A stretch of 64,000 bases of DNA from Prochlorococcus sp. AG-442-N17 (GTDB lineage Bacteria; Cyanobacteriota; Cyanobacteriia; PCC-6307; Cyanobiaceae): the NCBI GenBank assembly GCA_003212375.1, contig QCPY01000001.1, positions 62,001 through 126,000 of the forward strand, in the 5' to 3' direction. Made by a program: the position numbers and the translations under genes. Every line of letters starts with the position of its first letter. Position 1 is the stretch's first letter. This document shows, in pieces, positions 1-10,537 of the stretch. Under the pieces are notes generated by a model that saw only the letters and a program-made list of their open reading frames with translations, was not told the origin of the DNA and made no database searches.

Positions 1-55
1 TAAGTGGGAATAAAAAAATTTCTAACGAAATTTATGAACTCTGGATAAAAAACTC

Positions 56-271
56 TTAAATTACTATTTTTTCAATTTTATCGATATCAATCAAAAAACA
101 ACCTCTCCTGAATTTTATTTCAACCGTTGAAGGAGATTTTATAGATATTATTTCTCCAACTTCATCGATAGCGACCAAATCAGGAGGTCTGAGCATTGGC
201 ATATTTTCGGAAGTTTTAAGATAAGGCATAGGAACTTTAAGTTTCACTTTATCTTTAATATTAAATTTCAT
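56..271 (-). CDS. SipA-like regulatory small protein (DUF3148 type)
   Basis: 71 aa; 'PYLKTSENMPMLRPPDL...G....F.RG.FL' resembles the SipA/DUF3148 signature. Confidence 0.7.
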   Translation of the reverse strand: MKFNIKDKVKLKVPMPYLKTSENMPMLRPPDLVAIDEVGEIISIKSPSTVEIKFRRGCFLIDIDKIEKIVI

Positions 272-384
272 TATTTGTACAATAAATTCAATAATTAATC
301 TACTACAAAAAACAGTGTTAAAAAAATATCAACGAAATGCATCGTTTCATTCTAGAATCTGACAAGTATTTGTGATATGAATTA

Positions 385-2298
385 ATGAATCAAAAACTCA
401 AAACTATTTTTTTATGGGCTTTACCTATAGTTCTTGTTATAGCTCTTTCATATCAATTTCTTTCTTCTAGTAGCATAGATAGCTTAAAATCAAATGGGAC
501 TACAGTAGCTCCTAAGAATACCGCAGTCGCTAGAGTTAGTTATGGTAGATTTTTAGAATATATTAAATCTGGCAGAGTTACATCTGTAGACATATTTGAT
601 GGAGGTAGAAATGCCGTTGTTGAGACCATAGATTCCGATTTAGATAATAAAGTTCAAAGACTAAGAGTTGATTTACCAGGATTAACTCCTGAATTGATAA
701 ATAATCTTAAAAATGAAGGTATTAGTTTCGATGTTCATCCTGTAAAGACAGCCCCACCTGCATTAGGAGTTCTAGGAAATCTTCTTTTCCCCGCATTATT
801 AATAGGGGGATTAATACTATTAGCCAGGAGATCAAATGGGATGCCTGGTGGTCCAGGACAAGCTATGCAATTTGGAAAATCAAAAGCCAGATTCGCAATG
901 GATGCAGATACAGGAGTTGTATTTGACGATGTGGCTGGGGTTAATGAGGCAAAACAAGATTTAGAAGAAGTTGTTACTTTTTTGAAAAAACCAGAAAAAT
1001 TTACTTCCGTTGGAGCACGCATTCCTAAAGGAGTTCTACTAGTTGGTCCTCCTGGAACAGGCAAAACTCTTTTAGCAAAGGCAATTGCGGGCGAAGCAGG
1101 AGTACCATTCTTTTCACTATCAGGTTCAGAATTTGTTGAAATGTTTGTTGGAGTAGGAGCTAGTAGAGTAAGAGATCTTTTTAAAAAAGCTAAAGAAAAT
1201 AGTCCATGCTTAGTTTTTATAGATGAAATTGATGCGGTTGGAAGACAAAGAGGAGCTGGTATTGGAGGAGGCAATGACGAAAGAGAACAAACACTTAATC
1301 AACTCCTAACCGAGATGGATGGATTCGAAGGAAATAGTGGAATTATTATTATTGCTGCTACAAACCGTCCAGATGTTCTAGATTCTGCTTTGATGAGACC
1401 TGGAAGGTTTGATAGACAAGTTACAGTTGATGCACCAGATATCAAGGGTAGATTATCGATTCTCGAAGTTCACGCGAAAAATAAAAAGCTCCAAGAAGAT
1501 CTGACTCTAGAAAGCATAGCAAGAAGAACTCCTGGATTTACTGGGGCAGATTTGGCAAATCTTTTAAACGAGGCTGCTATTTTAACAGCTAGAAGAAGAA
1601 AAAAGTCTATAAGTATCTCAGAAATAGATGATTCAGTTGATAGAATCGTTGCAGGAATGGAAGGTTCTCCATTAACGGATGGAAGAAGCAAAAGATTAAT
1701 TGCTTATCATGAAGTGGGGCACGCCATTATTGGTACTTTAGTCAAAGCTCATGATCCTGTTCAAAAAGTAACAGTAATTCCGAGAGGACAAGCCAAAGGC
1801 CTTACTTGGTTTACACCTGATGATGATCAATCTCTTATTAGTAGAGCGAATTTAAAAGCAAGAATAATGGGAGCTCTTGGAGGAAGAGCAGCAGAAGATG
1901 TTGTATTTGGTAGAGGTGAAATAACAACTGGAGCTGGTGGGGACTTTCAACAGGTTGCTTCAATGGCGAGACAAATGGTTACCAGATTTGGTATGAGCGA
2001 ATTAGGTCCAATAGCTCTTGAAAGTGGTAACCAGGAAGTTTTTGTCGGCAGAGATTTAATGACAAGAAGTGAAGTTTCTGATTCTATTTCTAAACAAATT
2101 GATGAGAGCGTAAGAGTTATGGTCAAAGATTGCTACAAAGAAACTTATTCAATAATTAGTAAAAATAGAAATGCAATGGATAAATTAGTTGATTTATTGA
2201 TTGAAAGAGAAACTTTAGATGGTGAAGAATTTACAAAAATACTCTCTGAATTTACTACTATTCCTGAGAAAGAAAGAACTCCCCAACTATTAAATTAA
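385..2298 (+). CDS. ftsH: ATP-dependent zinc metalloprotease FtsH
   Basis: Walker [15 protein letters not shown] region, HEVGH zinc motif, N-terminal TM segments. Confidence 0.98.
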   Translation: MNQKLKTIFLWALPIVLVIALSYQFLSSSSIDSLKSNGTTVAPKNTAVARVSYGRFLEYIKSGRVTSVDIFDGGRNAVVETIDSDLDNKVQRLRVDLPGLTPELINNLKNEGISFDVHPVKTAPPALGVLGNLLFPALLIGGLILLARRSNGMPGGPGQAMQFGKSKARFAMDADTGVVFDDVAGVNEAKQDLEEVVTFLKKPEKFTSVGARIPKGVLLVGPPGTGKTLLAKAIAGEAGVPFFSLSGSEFVEMFVGVGASRVRDLFKKAKENSPCLVFIDEIDAVGRQRGAGIGGGNDEREQTLNQLLTEMDGFEGNSGIIIIAATNRPDVLDSALMRPGRFDRQVTVDAPDIKGRLSILEVHAKNKKLQEDLTLESIARRTPGFTGADLANLLNEAAILTARRRKKSISISEIDDSVDRIVAGMEGSPLTDGRSKRLIAYHEVGHAIIGTLVKAHDPVQKVTVIPRGQAKGLTWFTPDDDQSLISRANLKARIMGALGGRAAEDVVFGRGEITTGAGGDFQQVASMARQMVTRFGMSELGPIALESGNQEVFVGRDLMTRSEVSDSISKQIDESVRVMVKDCYKETYSIISKNRNAMDKLVDLLIERETLDGEEFTKILSEFTTIPEKERTPQLLN

Positions 2299-2885
2299 GT
2301 TCCTCGAACTGGTTTTTTGTCTAGAACCAAATCTATTAAACCGTAATCCACTGCTTCTTGAGGAGACATATAAAAATCTCTATCTGTATCTCCTTTAATT
2401 GTTTCCAGATTTTTGCCAGTTCTTTCAGATAATTCAGAATTTAAACGCTCTTTTAGATATAAAATTTCATCTGCTTGAATTCTTATATCGCTAGCTTGAC
2501 CCCTTGCTCCACCAAGTGGTTGATGAATCATAATTCTTGAATGTCTCAAACTACTCCTTTTACCCTTCGTGCCTGCAGCGAGTAAAAAAGCACCCATACT
2601 TGCTGCCAGTCCAACACAAACAGTATGAATATCAGGTTTTACATGTTGCATGGTATCGAAGATACCTAAGCCATCATAAACTGAGCCTCCAGGAGAATTT
2701 ATGTACATATAAATATCTTTTTCAGGGTCTTCAGCTTCAAGAAAAAGTAATTGAGCCACTATCCTATTCGCAGTATCACTTGTAACTTGTTCTCCCAAAA
2801 ATATTATCCTCTCTCTTAAAAGTCTTGAGTAAATATCAAATACTCTTTCACTTCCACCAGATTCTTCCAAAACTAAAGGGATCAT
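2295..2885 (-). CDS. clpP: ATP-dependent Clp protease proteolytic subunit
   Basis: ClpP fold motifs: [51 protein letters not shown]. Confidence 0.97.
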   Translation of the reverse strand: MIPLVLEESGGSERVFDIYSRLLRERIIFLGEQVTSDTANRIVAQLLFLEAEDPEKDIYMYINSPGGSVYDGLGIFDTMQHVKPDIHTVCVGLAASMGAFLLAAGTKGKRSSLRHSRIMIHQPLGGARGQASDIRIQADEILYLKERLNSELSERTGKNLETIKGDTDRDFYMSPQEAVDYGLIDLVLDKKPVRGT

Positions 2886-2966
2886 AATAATATTTATCTG
2901 TTTATTAGATCTTAACGATATTGAGTCAGCATACGCTATGGTTATTAAGGTTTACATATAAAAAAA

Positions 2967-3575
2967 TTGAAAGAAAAATTGACTGTCTCAGATAGCAAAA
3001 AGTTATTTCATGAACAATTTCCTTACGTTATTCCTGGTTTATATAAAAGGATAGTTGATGAAATGCTTGTAGAATTAAATCTATTGAATCACCAAAATGA
3101 ATTCGTTCAAGATGATTTGTTTTGCTATGGTCTTACGGAAACATTCAAAGAATTGATTAAAGGTTACAAGCCCGAGAAACATATAGAGATTCTTTTCGAA
3201 TCATTATGTAATTCTTCAAATTTTGAACCATCAAAGATAAGAGAAATTTCTAAGAAAACTGTTGGATTATTCAAAGAAAAATCATTAAAAGAAATTTCAA
3301 ATTTATTAAAAGAAAAAACCACCTCTAACCTTTATTCATCTAGGATATTGAATATAGGTATTTATTTGATTATAGTTAATGCCACTGATTTCAATAAGAT
3401 AAAAGATTCTGAGAAAAATAAAGCTATATTTGATATTATCGATACTTTAAATTTATCAGTTAATAAAGCGGAAAAAGATATTAGTATCTATAAAAGCAGC
3501 ATTAAAAAAATGCAACAAGCCAAAGAACTGATCGAAGAAACAAAAATACAAAATAAGAAAAAAGAGAAAAAATAA
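2967..3575 (+). CDS. thf1: Photosystem II biogenesis protein Psb29/Thf1
   Basis: 'TVSDSKKLFHEQFPYVIPGLYKRIVDEMLVELNLL' matches Thf1/Psb29 N-terminus; non-ATG start (TTG). Confidence 0.88.
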   Translation: MKEKLTVSDSKKLFHEQFPYVIPGLYKRIVDEMLVELNLLNHQNEFVQDDLFCYGLTETFKELIKGYKPEKHIEILFESLCNSSNFEPSKIREISKKTVGLFKEKSLKEISNLLKEKTTSNLYSSRILNIGIYLIIVNATDFNKIKDSEKNKAIFDIIDTLNLSVNKAEKDISIYKSSIKKMQQAKELIEETKIQNKKKEKK

Positions 3576-3588
3576 TTTTAATTTAAAA

Positions 3589-3777
3589 CTACTTATCGAT
3601 TCTTCTTTTATCTTTCCAAGAAATAAAAGAGATATAAATTATAGCAATGGTTATAAGGGTTAATAAAATAAAAGATGCAAAAATAAGGAATTTATTTAAA
3701 TAATCTTCATATGGAAATGATGGAAAATCATATATCAATAGAGCCATCCCCATTTCTACCCCAAACAACCATAGCAA
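3589..3777 (-). CDS. small membrane protein of unknown function; 5' end overlaps petN, true start probably an internal ATG
   Basis: ORF with one strong TM segment, downstream of and out of frame with petN. Confidence 0.45.
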   Translation of the reverse strand: MLWLFGVEMGMALLIYDFPSFPYEDYLNKFLIFASFILLTLITIAIIYISFISWKDKRRIDK

Positions 3778-3829
3778 TTGAAAAAGTAAATATTGCTGCT
3801 AAGGCAGCCCAACCCAATTGAAAAATCAT
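3728..3829 (-). CDS. petN: Cytochrome b6-f complex subunit VIII PetN
   Basis: 33 aa [33 protein letters not shown], containing the invariant [13 protein letters not shown] of PetN; missing from the supplied ORF track. Confidence 0.92.
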   Translation of the reverse strand: MIFQLGWAALAAIFTFSIAMVVWGRNGDGSIDI

Positions 3830-3963
3830 AATAACTCAGTCAGTAATTCAAATATAACAGAACTTTCAAATATTTTTAACTACATAATTAATTTTCAAAT
3901 AAAAAAATTATTTCTCAGAAGTATGATCTAATAAATACAATATAAATAAAAGATTAAATTACT

Positions 3964-4242
3964 TTGGGCAGAGTTGTTCTAAATCATAGTACACATATAG
4001 ATGGTTTGATTCCAGTTCTTAAAAAACTTGCATTAAACAATAAAGTTAAAACTGTAACTCCAGCAACAATATCAAGGGCAAGAGGAAAATCTTCTAATTT
4101 AGTGATAAGAGTTTCTATTAAAACAATTAATGGTTATAAAGCCATCGCAAGAAAGGGCAAAACTGCTCAAGAAGTTTTTATTTCAACTGATTTAAGTAAA
4201 GATGAATTAAAAAAGCTTTTAGATGTCTGTAATCATAGTTAA
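3964..4242 (+). CDS. DUF2103-like predicted metal-binding protein
   Basis: 'GRVVLNHSTHIDGLIPVLKKLA...TVTPATI' typical of the DUF2103 family; TTG start. Confidence 0.7.
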   Translation: MGRVVLNHSTHIDGLIPVLKKLALNNKVKTVTPATISRARGKSSNLVIRVSIKTINGYKAIARKGKTAQEVFISTDLSKDELKKLLDVCNHS

Positions 4243-4486
4243 TGTAACGAATATGTTTTTAACTCATATAAAAAATTTAATGAAATCTTATTTCAATACC
4301 CTCTTATATATTTTGTTAATATTTTCATTTGAGAATAGTGCTTATTCACTTTCGGATAATCAAATAAAACAAATATGTCAAAATAAGCCTAGAAAGTTAG
4401 ATTGTATAAAAAATTTAAAACTTAAAAATTTAGATTTAATAGAAGGCAATCGAATTGAAATCCCAGTGGTGCCTTTCAAAAAATAA
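4223..4486 (+). CDS. small putative secreted protein
   Basis: Hydrophobic N-terminal segment then Cys-containing tail; likely starts at an internal Met. Confidence 0.5.
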   Translation: MSVIIVNVTNMFLTHIKNLMKSYFNTLLYILLIFSFENSAYSLSDNQIKQICQNKPRKLDCIKNLKLKNLDLIEGNRIEIPVVPFKK

Positions 4487-4493
4487 ATATATT

Positions 4494-4763
4494 TTAAATT
4501 TCAAATTCTGCTTCAAAAAGAGAAAAAGCTTTATTGTAGTTAGCAATTAAATTTTCAGAATTTTCATTAAAGCCAATTAATTCATAATCATTTTTTAGTT
4601 GATCATAAGAATATACGACTTTATTAAAAGCATTCATATATTCTTTTTGGATATCCTCATCGTCTATATCATAAATTTTTGCCAAAACTAATTCTACATT
4701 TTTTTTTGATGTGTTTATTTCCTTCTCAAAATCTTTATTTAACTTTCTTCTTTTTTTGGGCAT
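4494..4763 (-). CDS. hypothetical small acidic helical protein
   Basis: Uninterrupted 89-aa ORF in plausible intergenic context. Confidence 0.5.
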   Translation of the reverse strand: MPKKRRKLNKDFEKEINTSKKNVELVLAKIYDIDDEDIQKEYMNAFNKVVYSYDQLKNDYELIGFNENSENLIANYNKAFSLFEAEFEI

Positions 4764-4898
4764 TATTAAAAGATATATTTAAAATACAAATCTACAATAA
4801 TCAAAATCATGAATAAAATAAATTAAAAATTAAAAAATAAAAATATAGTTTTCAAATCAATATAAAACCAGTATATTCCAAATAAACAATCTCATAAT

Positions 4899-5336
4899 AT
4901 GGAGAAGAAAGAATCAAAAAAGGGACCAGATATAAAAAACCCTAGCTTTGAAAGAAAAAAATTAAAAGGTTCTAGAAATTCAAATAACTATAGGGATAAG
5001 CCCCTACCTTGGTGGGTTGAATTATTATTTGTACAAATCGGACTACCAGATAAATGGCTAATTAAAATCTTAAATTCCAAAAAAAATATTACAGAGTTGC
5101 TCACAAAAGAAAAAAGATTCATCTTTACATTTTTATTTGTTTTAGCAGGGCTCAGTTATTTTTTACCAGTAATTAAATACGCTAGATCAAAATTAGAGTG
5201 TGAAACTATTTCCAAAAATTATATTTTAAAAAATAAGAATCTCAACAAAATAAATAGAAAGGAACTAGGAATGTTATCTACAAATTTTTGTAATGGTGGT
5301 AATGAGATATATGAAATTGAAAATCTCAATGATTGA
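4899..5336 (+). CDS. hypothetical membrane protein
   Basis: 145-aa ORF with one TM segment (FIFTFLFVLAGLSYFLPVI). Confidence 0.6.
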   Translation: MEKKESKKGPDIKNPSFERKKLKGSRNSNNYRDKPLPWWVELLFVQIGLPDKWLIKILNSKKNITELLTKEKRFIFTFLFVLAGLSYFLPVIKYARSKLECETISKNYILKNKNLNKINRKELGMLSTNFCNGGNEIYEIENLND

Positions 5337-5417
5337 TCAAATTTTTATGTCCCAAAAAATTTAATATGTATAAACATGATTCTATAAAAAATTTTTTTAA
5401 CTTAAATAATTTATTCA

Positions 5418-5594
5418 ATGACTGATATTAGCCAACAAAAAGAAAATGTAAAAATGCATTTAAAAGATTTAAGACTAGATTTAAAAAGAATGCATCTTGC
5501 TGTAACTCAAGAATTATTACTCCCACAACCAGATGAGGTTAAAACTCTAATTTATAAAATGGAAAAATTGTTAAAAGCAATAGAATCAAAATAA
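5418..5594 (+). CDS. small helical protein (58 aa), related to the ORF at 6846-7073
   Basis: MTDISQQKENVKMHLKDLRLDLKRMHLAVTQELLLPQPDEVKTLIYKMEKLLKAIESK; below the ORF-track cutoff; resembles the 75-aa ORF downstream. Confidence 0.6.
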   Translation: MTDISQQKENVKMHLKDLRLDLKRMHLAVTQELLLPQPDEVKTLIYKMEKLLKAIESK

Positions 5595-5645
5595 ACTATA
5601 GTTTAATATTAATTAATGAGTAGTTTGCAAAAACATTAAGATTAA

Positions 5646-6005
5646 ATGAAAAATTTTTTAAAACTTACCAATTTTTTCTTACTTCTGATAATTATAACTG
5701 CTTGCAAAAAAACATTTAACCAAAAAGAATTAATAAAGGATTCTAAACAACAGACAAGTGAGCAACTGGACATAACAAATAAGAAAATGGAAGTAAGATT
5801 TTCATGTGAGAAGGATGGAATTTCTGAATTTCTAAATAATGATTGGGTTATTGTTGAAAAATATACACAAGAAAAAATATGTACATGGAAATCGGTTCCT
5901 GCTAATAAAGATTGCGATATAGACAAAGACAAAGGCTGCAAAATTACAATCCCTGATAAAATAGGTAAAGAAAAAATTTATTTATTAGAAAAAAAAATTA
6001 ATTAA
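5646..6005 (+). CDS. putative lipoprotein
   Basis: Signal peptide with lipobox-like ...LLLIIITAC-K. Confidence 0.6.
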   Translation: MKNFLKLTNFFLLLIIITACKKTFNQKELIKDSKQQTSEQLDITNKKMEVRFSCEKDGISEFLNNDWVIVEKYTQEKICTWKSVPANKDCDIDKDKGCKITIPDKIGKEKIYLLEKKIN

Positions 6006-6010
6006 CAATA

Positions 6011-6139
6011 ATGGCTAACAAAAAAGAACATTTAATGGAATTAATATTTAAGAAATTAAAAAATAATACATCAAAAAAAATATTGTTAGAAAAAAAGGAA
6101 CTTATTGAATTTATCGATTCTCTCATAAATAATAATTAA
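6011..6139 (+). CDS. hypothetical small protein (42 aa)
   Basis: MANKKEHLMELIFKKLKNNTSKKILLEKKELIEFIDSLINNN; amphipathic, immediately downstream of the previous CDS. Confidence 0.4.
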   Translation: MANKKEHLMELIFKKLKNNTSKKILLEKKELIEFIDSLINNN

Positions 6140-6209
6140 CAGTATAAAATTAAAATAATAATTTGTTAAAATGTCAAAATAAAATAAACTCTATAAATAT
6201 CAAAAGTAA

Positions 6210-6305
6210 ATGTATAATTTTTCATCTCTAACAATACTTTTAATCATTTTTTTCATATTTAGTTTATATTTTTTATTTAAAGTTACTTCTAAAGTGAAAG
6301 ATTAA
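6210..6305 (+). CDS. single-TM micropeptide (31 aa)
   Basis: MYNFSSLTILLIIFFIFSLYFLFKVTSKVKD. Confidence 0.35.
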   Translation: MYNFSSLTILLIIFFIFSLYFLFKVTSKVKD

Positions 6306-6328
6306 ATTTAACATTCAAAATTTAATTT

Positions 6329-6529
6329 TCATATTATCGGGTCTTCTCTAAGTAATAAAATGGATTGATAATCTAAATCATCTTTTATCCACTCTTTATA
6401 TTCCTCTAAAATACATTCTTGATCCATTTTATCTAATATTTTGATTCTTTTCTTAGCATTTTCAATAGCTATTTTTATACAAAATTTAAAGTCATTAGTA
6501 TCTTTTTTCATAAAATATTCTATGTACAA
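6329..6529 (-). CDS. hypothetical small protein
   Basis: 66-aa ORF; start possibly at MKKDTND. Confidence 0.45.
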   Translation of the reverse strand: MYIEYFMKKDTNDFKFCIKIAIENAKKRIKILDKMDQECILEEYKEWIKDDLDYQSILLLREDPII

Positions 6530-6635
6530 TTAAAACTTTAATTAGTAATATTCAATTTTTTGTATTACAAATAACATTAATAGACATTCGTTCAATATGA
6601 GTATCAAACAATACTGAACTATTCATATTATATTT

Positions 6636-6845
6636 ATGATAATTATTTTATTTGAAATTATGCCCTACGAAGCTGGTAGTAAAGAATGTAGACATTTGAT
6701 TGATTCTAAGGAGAGTTTATTGTCGGCTTTGGAATCTTTAAGTAAAATCAATTCAACAGATGTTTTGCAAGTACAGATAAGAGAAATATACAATAAGCTA
6801 GAGATTATGCATGACCAAAGAAAAAAAATAGAGTACAGCTCATAA
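6636..6845 (+). CDS. hypothetical small helical protein
   Basis: 69-aa ORF, likely starts at internal MPYEAG. Confidence 0.45.
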   Translation: MIIILFEIMPYEAGSKECRHLIDSKESLLSALESLSKINSTDVLQVQIREIYNKLEIMHDQRKKIEYSS

Positions 6846-7073
6846 CTAGTTCTTTTCTACTAGAGAAAAATTAGAAATTTTAAAATCCTTTTTTAGCTTA
6901 TTTTTTTTGTCAGACAACAATTCATGAAGTGCATCTAGTTGTGCATGCACTTCTTTTACTTCATTAAGATCAGGCAATAAATCATCCTTTAAAAGCATTT
7001 GATGCATCTCTCTTAGTTCGACTCTGATATATCTTAGGTGTGAACTCACCTCTTCTCTCTTAGATGCACTCAT
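6846..7073 (-). CDS. small helical protein, paralogue-like to 5418-5594
   Basis: 'VSSHLRYIRVELREMHQMLLKDDLLPDLNEVKEVHAQLDALHELL' is alignable with the 58-aa ORF at 5418. Confidence 0.6.
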   Translation of the reverse strand: MSASKREEVSSHLRYIRVELREMHQMLLKDDLLPDLNEVKEVHAQLDALHELLSDKKNKLKKDFKISNFSLVEKN

Positions 7074-7206
7074 ATCTGCCGTTTAACATTTCAATTATAC
7101 AATATTATGCTATTGATAATTATCTAAGAGATATCTCCCATAAATATAAAAACAAAACTAAATTTTTTATTTAATAACGTTATTAATTTGTTGTAAGATA
7201 TTATTT

Positions 7207-7383
7207 ATGAAGAGAAAATCATCAAAAAAGAATCAAAAAAAAGTAATAAGGAAAAAAAATAATGAATTGGGTCAAACAAAAAATTCAGCTAAATTAATCT
7301 TATTTATATTTGGGATAGGGCCAATAATTGGAATTATAATCTTCCTATTTAGCAAAGGATTTTTTAATTCTCCAAATATTTAA
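7207..7383 (+). CDS. small basic single-TM protein (58 aa)
   Basis: MKRKSSKKNQKKVIRKKNNELGQTKNSAKLILFIFGIGPIIGIIIFLFSKGFFNSPNI. Confidence 0.5.
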   Translation: MKRKSSKKNQKKVIRKKNNELGQTKNSAKLILFIFGIGPIIGIIIFLFSKGFFNSPNI

Positions 7384-7442
7384 TTTAATAATTAAATATT
7401 CATTAATAAGTAAATATTTATCAAAAAGAATTCGCAAAAAAA

Positions 7443-7652
7443 TTAGAATTTCTCAAACTTTTTAAGTGAAAATATTCTAAATCTAGCGATATTTATTGCA
7501 TTATCAGGATTTGAAATAACAAATGGATGATCAGATAAAATTTCAATTACTTTATTTATTTTCTGAGTTACATCATCGCAATCAACTTTTTGCCATTCTT
7601 CATCAAAAGAGATAGCAAAACTATCTGCGTTGTTATAAGTACGACCTTTCAT
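7443..7652 (-). CDS. hypothetical small protein
   Basis: 69-aa ORF. Confidence 0.4.
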   Translation of the reverse strand: MKGRTYNNADSFAISFDEEWQKVDCDDVTQKINKVIEILSDHPFVISNPDNAINIARFRIFSLKKFEKF

Positions 7653-7817
7653 AAAAATCTAAAATCTAATTACAAATTAAATTAAAAATTAAAAACAAAA
7701 TAACGATCTATTTATAATACAAATTAAAGCTTTTGGCTAATTAAATTTTAAAATTTTCCCAAAATGTTATAAGTTGATTTGACAGAAATGTTACAATAAT
7801 GACAAATGGTTATATAA

Positions 7818-8171
7818 ATGGAAAATCCTGTCAAAAGAATTGGGTACTTACCAAGGAAAAGAGTTCTCGAAATTATAGATCAAATATCAAAAAGTGAATC
7901 TATAAGTAGATCAAAAGTTGTAGGCATACTAGTAGAAGAAGCGTTGGATGCTAGAGGTATAGCAAATTTTGGATATAGCAATTTGAGCAAAACTAAATCC
8001 ATCAATTATGAAAATCAACTAATTAAAAATACAAACGACTCTGAGGATGAGTTTGTTGATGACAGTGGATATACGATTTCTTCCCAAAAAACATTAGATA
8101 GATCTATATCAACTGAGGATATTGAACTAGCAAATAAGATTAATATCTTAAAAAAATCAGGTTTGATTTAA
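7818..8171 (+). CDS. ribbon-helix-helix/CopG-like small DNA-binding protein
   Basis: 'KRIGYLPRKRVLEIIDQISKSESISRSKVVGILVEEALDARG' has RHH layout (beta strand, helix, SRS-turn, helix). Confidence 0.55.
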   Translation: MENPVKRIGYLPRKRVLEIIDQISKSESISRSKVVGILVEEALDARGIANFGYSNLSKTKSINYENQLIKNTNDSEDEFVDDSGYTISSQKTLDRSISTEDIELANKINILKKSGLI

Positions 8172-8307
8172 AAAATTTGGAATTATTTTAATTTGTGGTA
8201 AGTAATTGGTGCATTATTTTTAATCTATGGTTATTGTGTATCAATAATTATATTCCCAAAAATTTTTAATTTTAACATTTTCTAATTTAAAATCTTTTCC
8301 ATAAAAA

Positions 8308-9618
8308 ATGAAAGATATAAAATGTCCATCATGTGGTGAAAACTTCAGAATAGATCCAACTAGCTTTGAAGAGATACTTCTTCAAATTAAAGATGAGGAA
8401 TTTAACAAACAAATAGAGGAAAGACTTCAACTAGCAGAAGAAGATAAGAAGAAAGGCATAGAAATTGCTAAACAAGAATTAAAAATACAGTTAATAAAGG
8501 ATAGTCAGAAAAAAGATTCAAAAATTCAAGAACTTGAGTCTAAGCTCAATATAGCTGAAGAAAAAAAATTAAATGAATTAAATGAGCTAAAGAATAAAGC
8601 ATCTAGTAAAATTAATATACTAAATAACGAGGTAAACAAACTAAAGGAAGATATTGAAAAACAATCTATAATTAATGATTTATCATTAAAGAATAAAGTC
8701 ACTGAAGCTGTTAATAGTTTAGAGAAAGAAAAATCTGCATTAAAAAACTCAATTGAAAAAATGAAGTTAGAACATTCTATAAGTGAGAAAGTAATTGAAG
8801 AAAAGTTTAAAAACAAAATTACTGAACGAGATTTGACAATTCAAGAACTTAGAGATATGAAATCTAAACTATCTACAAAGATGGTTGGTGAGACATTAGA
8901 AATACATTGTGAAACACAGTTTAATCTTAATAGAGCAACAGCATTTAAAAACTCTTATTTCGAAAAAGATAATGATGCCAGTTCAGGCAGCAAAGGCGAT
9001 TATATCTTCAGAGAATATGATGATAATCAAATTGAAATAGTCTCAATTATGTTTGAGATGAAAAACGAAACTGAAGGGAGATACAATAAACGCAAGAACG
9101 AAGACTTCTTTAAAGAATTGGATAAAGATAGAACTCAGAAATCATGTGAATATGCTGTTTTAGTTTCATTATTGGAACCAGAAAGTGAACTATATAATTC
9201 TGGAATAGTTGATGTATCTTATAAATATCCAAAAATGTTTGTAATAAGACCACAATTCTTCCTACCTATTATTTCTCTTCTAAGGAATGCATCTTTAGAA
9301 ACTTTAAAATATAAAACACAATTAGATTTAATGAAACGTGAAAATTATGACATCACAAATTTTGAAAGCACTCTAGATAAATTCAAGAATGCCGTAGGGA
9401 AAAACGTTTCTTTAGCTCAGGACAGATTTAATAACGCAATATTGGAAATTGAAAAATCTATAAGTCATTTACAAAAAACGAAAGAGGCTTTGCTGATATC
9501 AAAAAAACATCTTTTATCTGCCAATAGCAAGTCACAAGATTTAACAGTTAAAAAATTAACACAAAATAATCCCACTATGAAAAATAAATTTAATGATTTA
9601 AAAATTGAAGAAGACTAA
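8308..9618 (+). CDS. DUF2130-like coiled-coil protein with N-terminal zinc-ribbon-like Cys pair
   Basis: CPSCGENF start, long coiled coil, C-terminal 'IMFEMKNETEGRYNKRKNEDFFKELDKDRTQKSCEYAVLVS' typical of DUF2130. Confidence 0.7.
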   Translation: MKDIKCPSCGENFRIDPTSFEEILLQIKDEEFNKQIEERLQLAEEDKKKGIEIAKQELKIQLIKDSQKKDSKIQELESKLNIAEEKKLNELNELKNKASSKINILNNEVNKLKEDIEKQSIINDLSLKNKVTEAVNSLEKEKSALKNSIEKMKLEHSISEKVIEEKFKNKITERDLTIQELRDMKSKLSTKMVGETLEIHCETQFNLNRATAFKNSYFEKDNDASSGSKGDYIFREYDDNQIEIVSIMFEMKNETEGRYNKRKNEDFFKELDKDRTQKSCEYAVLVSLLEPESELYNSGIVDVSYKYPKMFVIRPQFFLPIISLLRNASLETLKYKTQLDLMKRENYDITNFESTLDKFKNAVGKNVSLAQDRFNNAILEIEKSISHLQKTKEALLISKKHLLSANSKSQDLTVKKLTQNNPTMKNKFNDLKIEED

Positions 9619-9716
9619 AATAAAACAAGACAGCAACAGAAAGTTCATAATAATTTCATTTTTAATAATTTATAAATTAATCCAGATATAATATAAATAA
9701 CCATAAGTTAAAAATA

Positions 9717-10004
9717 ATGTCTCCTAATACTCCCATTTATAGTCTTGCTAGGGAACTTGATGTAAATAGCAATAGAATCATTTTAGCTTGCAAATCACTT
9801 GGTATCCCAGCTAAAGGCTCTACAAAAAGACTTAATAAGGAAGAGTTAGAAAAAGTAAAAAATTACTTTAGGACTGGTAAGAACGTCTCTGAAGAAATAG
9901 TTGAAATTAACAAAAATGACTATATTACAAAAAGCAAAACACCAAAAATAAAAAGAGAAGTAAAAACAAAATATTTCCCAAATAGACTAATAGCTAAATC
10001 TTAA
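9717..10004 (+). CDS. stand-alone IF-2 N-terminal-like helical domain protein
   Basis: 'YSLARELDVNSNRIILACKSLGIPAKGSTKRLNKEELEKVKNYF' resembles the IF2_N subdomain. Confidence 0.55.
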   Translation: MSPNTPIYSLARELDVNSNRIILACKSLGIPAKGSTKRLNKEELEKVKNYFRTGKNVSEEIVEINKNDYITKSKTPKIKREVKTKYFPNRLIAKS

Positions 10005-10087
10005 ATAAAACAAATTTTTTTCTTTTTTTAGTTTGAACAACCACAGAAGAAATAATAAATAAATTAGGATAAGTAAAAATACTTAAA

Positions 10088-10501
10088 ATGAAAATTGATG
10101 AGGCCTTAAATTCTCTTGAAAATTCATGGTCAAGAGATGAAGTATTAGTAAAAATAAAGAATGGAGCAAATTCAGAAAGCATAGTAAACGATTTCTTTAG
10201 TAATAAGAAAGAAGAAATCGAAACTCTTTCTAATTTTATCAATCCTGAAGAGAAAATTCTTTTAAGTGAGATAGAGGAGTTATCTAATATTGAATCAAAA
10301 CTAATCAATAAAATTAAAAACTATAGTTCAAATAACAGTCAGTTATCAAACGGCGAAAAGAATCAAGGTAAAAGATTAGAACCTACACAAAAGATTTCAT
10401 TCAACCTAGCTGTATTTATGATGAAATGGAGTAATAAATTTGTATTTATTTCTCTTTTTGTATTATCAGCAATAGCTTTAAGTAAACAAGCATGGGCTTA
10501 A
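10088..10501 (+). CDS. hypothetical protein with C-terminal TM segment
   Basis: 137-aa ORF; FVFISLFVLSAIALS near the C-terminus. Confidence 0.6.
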   Translation: MKIDEALNSLENSWSRDEVLVKIKNGANSESIVNDFFSNKKEEIETLSNFINPEEKILLSEIEELSNIESKLINKIKNYSSNNSQLSNGEKNQGKRLEPTQKISFNLAVFMMKWSNKFVFISLFVLSAIALSKQAWA

Positions 10502-10537
10502 TTCGCTAAATTAATTAAAATAAAACCTTTTATTTTT

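Noticed and set aside
735-1274. 179-aa antisense ORF inside ftsH (and the 1470-1691 ORF)
   Set aside because: Lies opposite well-supported ftsH coding sequence; composition is the expected shadow frame.
2537-2785. 82-aa ORF opposite clpP
   Set aside because: Antisense shadow of a confidently identified gene.
8526-8816. 96-aa minus-strand ORF, rich in F/S/L
   Set aside because: Antisense to the coiled-coil region of the DUF2130-like gene; low-complexity shadow.
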